In this document: piece by piece, positions 1-8,624 of the stretch
Position numbering within the stretch: position 1 is the first letter of the stretch
Layout: every line of letters starts with the position of its first letter
Assembly (NCBI GenBank): GCA_028682985.1
Contig: JAJRAE010000125.1
Location: forward strand, 1-8,624
Source of the DNA: Methanobacterium sp.
GTDB lineage: Archaea > Methanobacteriota > Methanobacteria > Methanobacteriales > Methanobacteriaceae
Length of the DNA stretch: 8,624 nucleotides
Direction of reading: 5' to 3'
Made by a program: the position numbers and the translations under genes
Notes under the pieces: generated by a model
Databases searched by the model: none
What the model saw: the letters and a program-made list of their open reading frames with translations, nothing else
Told to the model about the DNA's origin: nothing

Positions 1-364
1 CGTCTGGAAGGGTTTCCAATAGTTTGGCAAAGTTTCCCTTCATTGAATCTATTTCAATCTTCACCTCGGCTTCGGTTACTTCAGCCCGTATCTTTGCGAG
101 TTCAATAAACTTCAGGATACCTCTATCAGTACATCCTTTTATGTCCCAGTTAAATGCATTGCTTTGAATGTATAGATCTTCAGCATCTTCTTCCGTTGTT
201 ATGTAGGCTGTTTTAAGGTTCTGAAGACAGCAGTTATAGGCGAATTGGAGTCCGAAGATGGTTTTTCCAGAACCAGCATCACCAGTTATGAGAAGAGTTC
301 TTCCTACTGGAAATCCATTGGTGAATTTATCAATACCATATATCCCTGTTTTAATTCTTTTCAC
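1..364 (-). CDS. KaiC-like RecA-superfamily ATPase, N-terminal part (runs off left edge)
   Basis: This is the first 121 codons of a KaiC/RadA-type P-loop ATPase; its C-terminus lies outside the window. The translated N-terminus has the KaiC entry motif TGIYGIDKFTNG-PVGR (residues 6-22), then a Walker A motif GDAGSGKT (28-35). A strand ending in the paired glutamates TTEED (E58, E59) matches the tandem catalytic glutamates of KaiC, and SNAFNWDI (68-75) matches the KaiC 'FGWD' element. A GTG start at 362-364 is chosen because a GGAG ribosome binding site ends 8 nt upstream; an in-frame GTG at 371-373 overlaps that site, and a TAG lies at 392-394. In archaea such proteins are ATP-driven signalling proteins whose partners are mostly unknown; a circadian role should not be assumed. 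It lies 61 bp downstream of a response regulator on the same strand, so a joint signalling function is plausible (inference). Whether it has one or two KaiC domains cannot be seen. Confidence 0.85.
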   Translation of the reverse strand, partial: MKRIKTGIYGIDKFTNGFPVGRTLLITGDAGSGKTIFGLQFAYNCCLQNLKTAYITTEEDAEDLYIQSNAFNWDIKGCTDRGILKFIELAKIRAEVTEAEVKIEIDSMKGNFAKLLETLPD

Positions 365-402
365 ACTTACCACTCCTTCAATAAAGGTTTTCTAAACATT
401 AT

Positions 403-424
403 ATTTTTAATCTATATTTAAAAA
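403..424 (-). promoter_or_regulatory. Candidate TATA-type promoter for the KaiC-like gene
   Basis: On the minus strand the gap after the response regulator stop reads TTTTTAAATATAG and then TAAAAATATAATG, two AT-rich TATA-like elements about 40-60 nt before the GTG start. This would fit an archaeal promoter with a short leader. The DNA is so AT-rich that chance matches are expected. The T-run just after the stop codon could instead act as a weak oligo-T terminator for the upstream gene. Confidence 0.25.
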
Positions 425-425
425 G

Positions 426-1694
426 TTATTCATTGTAGTTTATCACAAATTCGAAGTTGCAGAAGTTATCTTTGTCCTCCAAGCAATGGGTTTGCTCTAC
501 GTTACCCTTCAAATTGGTCCAGGTAAAACTACGTATAACAATGGCCCTACAAATCATACAGAACATGGGACTGCTCTCTGAATCATCAACCCACGGACAA
601 TTATGGAATTTGAATTGTCTGTAGCCATCTTCAGAGCCTTCTTCAGTATCAATACCCAGATTGGAGAAGAATTCTCTCAGCCAGGAAATATAGCATCTGA
701 ATATATTCTCCGGGTTAGCTGCTGCGTTCCCGGTCTCCAGACAGCCCTTAAGTTCCTCCCGGAATCTCGGTTCTAAATTTTTCTCAAAACGGTCTGAAAA
801 ACTGCGGGCAATGTTATTCCTAACCTGGGGAGGTATGTTAGATGCGAATACGGGTAATGCACTTAAAACAAAATTAGATAGTTCACCACGGGCTTTATCT
901 TTTAAAAGTTCCTCTCTCTCTTTTTCAGACCTTTTACGTTCTGTTATATCTCTAAATACCAGTGCAACCCCAATAACACTTCCATTTTCATCCCTGATGG
1001 GTGCGCTGCTGTCATCTATGGGTAGCCTGGTTCCATTTTTGGTTATGAGTAAAGCTGGGTCATTCATTTCGATAACCGCATCCTTCTTAAGGACTTTGGT
1101 CACTGGGTCTTCTAATGGTATTCCGGTATCTTCATTTATTATCTTGAATACATCCAGGAGTGTTTTACCAATGGCTTCTTCCGGTTCCCAACCAGTTACC
1201 TTGCGCGCCACTGGGTTCATAAAAATAATGTTGCCTTCTTTATCGGTGGCGATAACAGCATCTCCAATACTTTCCAGGGTGGTGGAGAGCCATTTTTCGC
1301 TTTCTTTTAGTTTGCGATCCATTTCATGCTTGTAGATGGCTATCTCTACTGAGCTGTGCAGCTCCCTGTCTTCAAATGGTTTGATAATGTAACCAAAAGG
1401 TTCGGTTATCTTAGCTCTTTTAAGGGTTTCTTCATCAGAATAAGCGGTGAGATAGAGTACAGGTATATCAAAATCATCATGTATACGCTGGGCGGTTTCT
1501 ATACCGTCAATTTTACCTTTTAACACAATATCCATTAGAACAAGATCAGGTGGATTTTCCCTGACCAGTTTTAAGGCTTCTTCACCAGAGGGGGTAATGT
1601 TGGTGACCTCGTAGCCCAAACCTTCAGCCCGGTGTTTGATGTCCATGGCCACTATGCTTTCGTCTTCCACAATTAGTATTTTAATCTTTGACAT
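426..1694 (-). CDS. Response regulator with receiver, PAS and cysteine-rich methanogen output (MetOD1-like) domains
   Basis: A 422-residue cytoplasmic signalling protein with no membrane segment. Residues 4-120 are a CheY-type receiver with the full active site: acidic pair E10/D11, phosphoacceptor D55 in LVLMDIVLKG, T83 and K105 in IIKPF. Residues about 133-255 are a PAS domain, opening with SIGDAVIATD and ending with the typical FRDITERK. Residues about 265-415 are neither a histidine kinase core nor a DNA-binding domain. They are rich in Cys/His (C366, C379, C382, H403, C404, C412) and resemble the family Pfam calls methanogen output domain 1, thought to bind metal; this match is from memory. 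The protein probably receives phosphate from a separate kinase and senses a second input through PAS. Its output target is unknown; the KaiC-like ATPase just downstream is a candidate partner. The ATG is preceded by only a weak ribosome binding site (TTGATAAAGC). Confidence 0.9.
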   Translation of the reverse strand: MSKIKILIVEDESIVAMDIKHRAEGLGYEVTNITPSGEEALKLVRENPPDLVLMDIVLKGKIDGIETAQRIHDDFDIPVLYLTAYSDEETLKRAKITEPFGYIIKPFEDRELHSSVEIAIYKHEMDRKLKESEKWLSTTLESIGDAVIATDKEGNIIFMNPVARKVTGWEPEEAIGKTLLDVFKIINEDTGIPLEDPVTKVLKKDAVIEMNDPALLITKNGTRLPIDDSSAPIRDENGSVIGVALVFRDITERKRSEKEREELLKDKARGELSNFVLSALPVFASNIPPQVRNNIARSFSDRFEKNLEPRFREELKGCLETGNAAANPENIFRCYISWLREFFSNLGIDTEEGSEDGYRQFKFHNCPWVDDSESSPMFCMICRAIVIRSFTWTNLKGNVEQTHCLEDKDNFCNFEFVINYNE

Positions 1695-1718
1695 GCTTTA
1701 TCAATTCTAGGTTTTATG

Positions 1719-1745
1719 ATTATTCTAATTTATTATTCTTATATC
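1719..1745 (-). promoter_or_regulatory. Candidate promoter of the response regulator gene
   Basis: The 71-bp gap between uvrC and the response regulator contains, on the minus strand, GATATAAG (1745-1738), a reasonable archaeal TATA match. It would place transcription start near 1715, giving a leader of about 20 nt. It is followed by two copies of AGAATAAT (1739-1732 and 1726-1719) spaced 13 bp start to start. No clear oligo-T terminator follows uvrC on this strand, so read-through from uvrC is also possible. This is inferred from composition only. Confidence 0.25.
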
Positions 1746-1765
1746 ATCTATATTAATTTTTATCT

Positions 1766-3574
1766 TTAGTTTTTTCCATTTTGTGCAATTCTCTTATTAT
1801 CTTGAAGTCGTTTATAGATTATATGGGCAAGTTTCTCACTTATACCATCAACTCGGCCAATCTCCTCTGGACTGGCCCTTTGAATATTTTCCATACTCCC
1901 AAAATACCGGATCAACCTTAACTTCCTTTTGGGACCTACACCTGGTATCTTATCCAGTTCGGAACCCTCTATAGCCTTTGACCTCAGCTTTTTATGATAG
2001 CTCACCGCAAATCGGTGGGCCTCATCTCGCACCCTCATGAGCAGGTGCAGTGCCTTAGAATTCTGGGGCAGAATAATGGGGGTGGGGAAATCGGGGATAA
2101 ATATATGTTCGTATTCTTTAGCCAGCCCAATAATTGGAATATTGGTTATTTTAAGGGATTTAAAAACCTTTAAAGCAGTGTTAAGCTGCCCCCTGCCGCC
2201 GTCTATCAATATCAGATCTGGAATGGATTTGTTATCCTCGGTTCCCTGGTTGGTAGGATAGCCTGCTATTTTTTTATATCTGCGGGTTAATACTTCCTGC
2301 ATCATAGCGTAGTCATCCGGGCCGGTGGTTTCAATTTTATACCTTCGGTAGCTATTTTTTTTGGGAGTTCCATCTTCAAACACAACCATTGATCCCACCG
2401 CCAATTTACCGCTTATGTTTGAGATGTCGAAGGCTTCGATGTGACGGGGTATCTTGGGTATTCCCAAGTAATCCTGAACCTCCAGAAGAGCCCCTTTAAC
2501 CTGTTCCTGCTGGTTCTTGGCAATATCTGCATTTTTAGCCACCATTTTAACCAATCGGTACTCCATACCCTCCTCCGGCACTTTAATTTCTACATCATTA
2601 CCTGATTTTTCTCTTAGCCAGTCCAGTATGAGTTCTTCATCATCAACATGGTGCTGCAGTATCAGTTCAGAGGGTACCTGCTGGGGTCCCGAGTAGTATT
2701 GTTTTAGAAATGCAGATAGAACAGGGGAGGGATCGCCCCTATTTTCCTCTACTCCACTCATGAGGAACTCATCTTTACCGATGATCTTTCCATTTCGAAC
2801 CCGGAAGATGACTACTGCTGCAAATTCCTCATCAAGTGCGCAGGCTATTACATCCTGTTCCAAACTGCGGTTGAACTCCATATTCTGCCTTTCCACAATT
2901 TCCTTTATGGAAGTGATCTGATCCCGCAGTAGAGCTGCCTTCTCATATTCATGGCTGAGGGCTGCTTCTTCCATATTATCCTGTAATAATGACATTATCT
3001 CATTATATTTTCCTTCAAAAAACATGTTTGCCTTATCAATAAGTTTACGGTAATCCTCTTTACTTATCCTGCCGGTGCAGGGCGCTTCACAGAGATCCAT
3101 CTGGGAGTTGAGGCAGGGTCCGTCCATGTTCTTACAATCCCTTATCCTGAAGATGGATTTAATAAATTTAAGCATCCTTCTAAGGGCGGTAACATCGGTA
3201 AAGGGACCGTAATAGTAAGAGCTATCATCAGATACTCTTCGGGTGATTAAAACTCTTGGAAAATCTTCATTGGTTATTTTAACATAGGGATACCGTTTAT
3301 CATCCTTTAACCGGATGTTATAGCGGGGGAGGTATTTTTTTATTAAATTAGACTCTAAAATAAGTGCTTCCTTCTCGGTGTCTGTTATAATATACTCTAG
3401 GCTATGATACTGTCTCATTAAGGTCCGAGTTTTTGGTGAATCCAGCTCATCTTTGAAGTAGCTCTTAACTCTCTTCTTTAATGACTTGGCTTTCCCCACG
3501 TAGAGGACTTTATCTGCCATGTCTTTAAATAAGTACACTCCTGGCTTGTTGGGTAAGTTGTCTGGGCTGTTCAT
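1766..3574 (-). CDS. uvrC: UvrC, dual-incision nuclease of nucleotide excision repair
   Basis: UvrC binds the UvrB-damaged DNA complex and cuts the damaged strand first 3' and then 5' of the lesion. At 602 residues it has normal family length and all domains. The GIY-YIG nuclease (about 8-90) shows GVY (12-14), YVG (25-27), R35 and E74, and makes the 3' cut. Four cysteines, C147-X6-C154-X7-C162-X3-C166, match the known Fe-S cluster site. A UVR helix pair (about 193-228) contacts UvrB. The RNase H-like domain, which makes the 5' cut, retains D383 in FDISN, D420/D421 in PDDYAMM, D458 in LIDGGRGQL and the conserved His in DEAHRFAVSYH. Tandem helix-hairpin-helix motifs follow at 540-590 (IPGVGPK, VDGISEKLA). 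The ATG at 3574 has a weak AGGA site close upstream, and the GIY motif starts the usual short distance after it. It is divergent from uvrB-uvrA. No truncation or missing catalytic residue is seen. Confidence 0.98.
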   Translation of the reverse strand: MNSPDNLPNKPGVYLFKDMADKVLYVGKAKSLKKRVKSYFKDELDSPKTRTLMRQYHSLEYIITDTEKEALILESNLIKKYLPRYNIRLKDDKRYPYVKITNEDFPRVLITRRVSDDSSYYYGPFTDVTALRRMLKFIKSIFRIRDCKNMDGPCLNSQMDLCEAPCTGRISKEDYRKLIDKANMFFEGKYNEIMSLLQDNMEEAALSHEYEKAALLRDQITSIKEIVERQNMEFNRSLEQDVIACALDEEFAAVVIFRVRNGKIIGKDEFLMSGVEENRGDPSPVLSAFLKQYYSGPQQVPSELILQHHVDDEELILDWLREKSGNDVEIKVPEEGMEYRLVKMVAKNADIAKNQQEQVKGALLEVQDYLGIPKIPRHIEAFDISNISGKLAVGSMVVFEDGTPKKNSYRRYKIETTGPDDYAMMQEVLTRRYKKIAGYPTNQGTEDNKSIPDLILIDGGRGQLNTALKVFKSLKITNIPIIGLAKEYEHIFIPDFPTPIILPQNSKALHLLMRVRDEAHRFAVSYHKKLRSKAIEGSELDKIPGVGPKRKLRLIRYFGSMENIQRASPEEIGRVDGISEKLAHIIYKRLQDNKRIAQNGKN

Positions 3575-3604
3575 TGGGTCCTATTTTTTGATTTTAAAAT
3601 TACG

Positions 3605-3621
3605 CATGTAAAATTTACATG
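3605..3621. promoter_or_regulatory. Perfect 17-bp palindrome, candidate operator between uvrC and uvrB
   Basis: CATGTAAA-A-TTTACATG is a perfect inverted repeat with 8-bp arms around one central base. It lies 31-47 nt upstream of the uvrC start codon and 132-148 nt upstream of uvrB. A TATA-like element for uvrC at 3641-3649 would put transcription start near 3617, inside the palindrome, the usual place for an archaeal repressor to block initiation. The odd length and AT-rich core fit a dimeric winged-helix or HTH regulator. The protein that binds it is not identifiable here, and no second copy was seen in the window. Confidence 0.5.
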
Positions 3622-3640
3622 TTAAAAAAAATTATTTTTT

Positions 3641-3649
3641 GAATATATG
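3641..3649 (-). promoter_or_regulatory. Candidate TATA element for uvrC
   Basis: The minus strand reads CATATATTC, about 70 nt before the uvrC ATG. A start site about 25 nt downstream would give a leader of roughly 40 nt and would overlap the palindrome at 3605-3621. The call rests on composition and spacing only. Confidence 0.35.
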
Positions 3650-3659
3650 TATCGATGTG

Positions 3660-3692
3660 TTTATATAGATGGATGGGAATTAAATAATATAT
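3660..3692 (+). promoter_or_regulatory. Candidate TATA elements for the uvrB-uvrA operon
   Basis: TTTATATAG at 3660-3668 is a near-ideal archaeal TATA box, and TAAATAATATAT at 3681-3692 is a second candidate preceded by a purine-rich GGGAAT stretch that could serve as a BRE. They predict transcription starts near 3690 or 3713, giving leaders of about 60 or 40 nt. Which one is used cannot be told from sequence. Confidence 0.4.
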
Positions 3693-3734
3693 TCTATTTT
3701 TAGATTTTTTGACAACTTTTAATATTTTTATTTT

Positions 3735-3744
3735 CTCGACGAGG
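3735..3744 (+). promoter_or_regulatory. uvrB ribosome binding site within a small palindrome
   Basis: GAGG at 3741-3744 sits 8 nt before the uvrB ATG and supports that start. It is part of CTCG-A-CGAG (3735-3743), a perfect 4+1+4 inverted repeat. A one-base loop is too tight to fold exactly as drawn, so any masking of the site by RNA folding would be weak. Confidence 0.5.
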
Positions 3745-3752
3745 ATTAAGAG

Positions 3753-5703
3753 ATGAGTGGATTTAGACTTATATCAAATTACGAACCGTTAGGCGACCAG
3801 CCCGGAGCTATCAAATCACTCAGAGATGGAATTAAAAGAGGATTGAAACATCAGACCCTCCTGGGAGTTACCGGTTCCGGTAAAACATTTACCATAGCCA
3901 ATGTTATCAAGGAGGTTCAAAAACCTACCCTGGTGATGTCCCATAACAAAACACTGGCAGCTCAGCTTTACGAGGAGTTCAAAGAGCTTTTTCCTGATAA
4001 TGCAGTGGAATATTTTGTAAGCTACTACGACTATTACCAGCCAGAAGCATACATCCCCCATTCGGACACCTACATCGATAAAGAAGCTAGCATCAACGAT
4101 GAAATAGACATGATGAGACACTCCACCACCCAGTCCCTGCTCTCCAGGGATGATGTGATAGTGGTGTCCAGCGTATCCTGCATCTATGGCATAGGGTCTC
4201 CTGAGGATTACAGTGACCAGGTAATGGCTCTGGGTGTGGGAGATACCATGGACCGGGAAATTATCCTCTCCAACCTGGTTAAAATGCAGTATGACCGAAA
4301 CGACATCGAATTCAGCCGGGGAACCTTTCGGGTAAGAGGTGATGTGGTGGACATATTCCCCTCCCATGGTAAGGTGGCCCTGCGTCTTGAGCTTTTTGGA
4401 GATGAAATCGAATCCATCTCCACCATAGATCCACTTTTAAGAACCCACAGACGGGACATGGATAGGATAACCATCTTCCCAGCTAAACACTTTGTTATAG
4501 CCGATTCCAAGCTAAAAAAAGCACTTAAGGACATTGAGGAGGAACTGGAAGACAGATTAACCATACTCCAAGCCCAGAATAAACTAGTGGAAGCGCAGAG
4601 ATTGGAGCAGCGAACCCGGTACGATATGGAGATGTTAAAAGAGATGGGGTACTGCCCCGGGATTGAGAACTACTCTATGCACCTCTCCGGAAGAAAATGG
4701 GGGGAAACACCCCACACCCTTCTTAAGTACTTCCCTGAAGATTATTTAACAATTATAGATGAATCACACGTAACCGTCCCTCAAATAGGGGGAATGTACG
4801 CCGGGGACCGTGCACGTAAGGACAATTTGGTAGAATATGGCTTCAGATTACCCTCAGCCCGGGAGAACCGCCCCCTGAACTTTCAGGAATTTGAAAGACT
4901 GCAGAACCAGGTAATTTACGTATCCGCTACCCCAGCCAAATACGAACTAAACCTGAGTCAGAACACAGTGGAGCAGATCATCAGACCCACTGGACTGGTG
5001 GATCCGGAGATAAAACTACACACCGTCCAGGGACAGGTGGAACACCTCCTGGGAGAGATAAACAAGAAGGTGGAAAATAATCAGAGAATTTTGGTAACCA
5101 CCCTGACCAAGAGGATGGCCGAGGACCTCACTGATTACTACGCCCGCTCTGGATTAAAGGTAAGATTCCTGCACTCAGAAATAAGCACACTGGAAAGGAT
5201 AGATATCATAGACGACCTACGCCGGGGAGAATTTGACTGCCTGGTGGGAGTAAACCTATTAAGGGAAGGGCTGGACTTGCCCGAAGTGGGGCTGGTGGGA
5301 ATTCTGGACGCAGATAAGGAAGGATTCCTCCGCTCAGAGCAATCACTAATCCAGACCATTGGCCGGGCAGCCCGAAACGTGGAAGGCCAGGTAATAATAT
5401 ACGCAGATCAGATTACAGAGAGCATCCGCAAAGCAGTGGACACCACCAACCGGAGAAGGAAATTACAGATGGACTACAACCAGATACATAACATCATACC
5501 AAAAAGCACGGTACGTTCTTTAAAAGAGAAAACAGAGAAAAAAGATGTAATAATGCGTGACGATATCCAAAGCATGCCTAAAGACGAATTACAACTATTT
5601 ATACAGGATTTACGAAAGGATATGAAGAAGGCCGCGCAGAAACTAGACTTTGAAGAAGCAGCCAAGATCAGGGATAAAATTTTGATCTTTGAGGAGCTTA
5701 AAG

Positions 5704-5711
<8 letters not shown>
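3753..5711 (+). CDS. uvrB: UvrB, damage-verifying helicase subunit of the Uvr excinuclease
   Basis: UvrB is loaded by UvrA at a lesion, opens the strands locally using ATP, inserts a beta-hairpin to verify damage and recruits UvrC. The 652-residue protein is full length and carries every hallmark of this superfamily 2 helicase: Walker A GVTGSGKT (38-45), the aromatic beta-hairpin SYYDYYQPEAYIP (90-102), Walker B DESH (336-339), motif VSATPAKYEL, motif QTIGRAAR (534-541) and a C-terminal UVR domain (about 617-652) that pairs with the equivalent helix in UvrC. The ATG at 3753 has a GAGG site 8 nt upstream. Its last 8 bases overlap uvrA, showing that the two are co-transcribed and probably translationally coupled. 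The family is bacterial in origin; its presence in a methanogen is an old known transfer, not a new event visible here. Confidence 0.98.
5691..5696 (+). promoter_or_regulatory. uvrA ribosome binding site inside the end of uvrB
   Basis: GAGGAG lies 7 nt before ATG 5704 and encodes the Glu-Glu near the UvrB C-terminus. It decides the uvrA start and indicates coupled translation of uvrB and uvrA. Confidence 0.8.
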
Positions 5712-8579
<2,868 letters not shown>

Positions 8580-8592
<13 letters not shown>

Positions 8593-8623
8593 TTTAACCT
8601 TTATTATAAACAGTTGATTATTC
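8580..8623. repeat. AT-rich inverted repeat straddling the uvrA stop codon
   Basis: Perfect 10-bp arms GAATAATCAA (8580-8589) and TTGATTATTC (8614-8623) flank a 24-nt spacer, which itself holds a 5+1+5 palindrome, TTTATTATAAA (8600-8610). In RNA this could form a weak stem-loop at the uvrA 3' end. In DNA it could be a protein site for this or the next gene. It lacks the GC stem and T-run of a bacterial terminator, and archaeal termination mainly uses oligo-T. Its role is therefore open, and the window ends one base after the right arm. Confidence 0.4.
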
Positions 8624-8624
8624 A

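Noticed and set aside
1..364. Reading the partial ATPase as RadA/RecA recombinase, which would extend the repair theme
   Set aside because: The tandem glutamates after the second strand and the SNAFNWD element match KaiC-type proteins better than RadA, and RadA's N-terminal helix-hairpin-helix domain is absent.
426..790. Calling the response regulator C-terminus a histidine kinase
   Set aside because: No phosphoacceptor-His dimerisation motif and no N, G1 or G2 ATP-binding boxes are present, and the segment is too short.
811..1335. A 174-codon open frame on the plus strand antisense to the response regulator
   Set aside because: It lies wholly inside a gene with clear receiver and PAS motifs. 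Its translation is Ser/Leu-rich low-complexity shadow sequence with no domain and no convincing ribosome binding site.
3627..3645. A-run and T-run in the intergenic region as a possible terminator hairpin
   Set aside because: It sits upstream of both divergent genes, where no transcript needs to end. The inverted match is imperfect and is explained by AT-richness.
3816..4564. Two overlapping minus-strand open frames (3816-4367, 4208-4564) antisense to uvrB
   Set aside because: They mirror conserved uvrB codons, have no recognisable motif, and overlap each other in different frames, as expected of shadows.

Overview
The window looks like chromosomal DNA from a methanogenic archaeon, most likely Methanobacterium or a close relative in the Methanobacteriales. 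Three things point there. The intergenic DNA is very AT-rich and carries archaeal-style TATA elements. Bacterial-type UvrABC is present, which is known in only some archaeal lineages, including this order. The signalling genes have the receiver-PAS-cysteine-rich output layout and the KaiC-like partner typical of methanogen regulators. The genus is inferred from overall character, not from a marker gene.

Layout, left to right. Positions 1-364 (minus) hold the N-terminal part of a KaiC/RecA-superfamily ATPase that runs off the left edge. Positions 426-1694 (minus) encode a response regulator with receiver, PAS and C-terminal cysteine-rich domains, the last resembling the methanogen output domain MetOD1. 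Positions 1766-3574 (minus) are uvrC. A 178-bp AT-rich divergent intergenic region (3575-3752) follows, with back-to-back TATA-like elements and a perfect 17-bp palindrome. Positions 3753-5711 (plus) are uvrB and 5704-8592 (plus) are uvrA. The two overlap by 8 bp, and the uvrA ribosome binding site lies inside uvrB. The window ends in an AT-rich inverted repeat that straddles the uvrA stop codon.

The three Uvr proteins form one complete nucleotide excision repair machine. UvrA finds damage and loads UvrB. UvrB verifies the lesion and recruits UvrC. UvrC makes the 3' and 5' incisions. All three retain their catalytic and metal-binding motifs and look intact. The divergent arrangement, with a palindrome at the probable uvrC transcription start, suggests a shared control point.

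The response regulator and KaiC-like ATPase follow uvrC on the same strand after short gaps (71 and 61 bp). They may be partly co-transcribed with uvrC, or may be an independent signalling pair. No RNA genes, insertion sequences, CRISPR arrays or wholly novel gene system are visible. The less ordinary content is the palindromic regulatory DNA and the signalling pair beside the repair genes.
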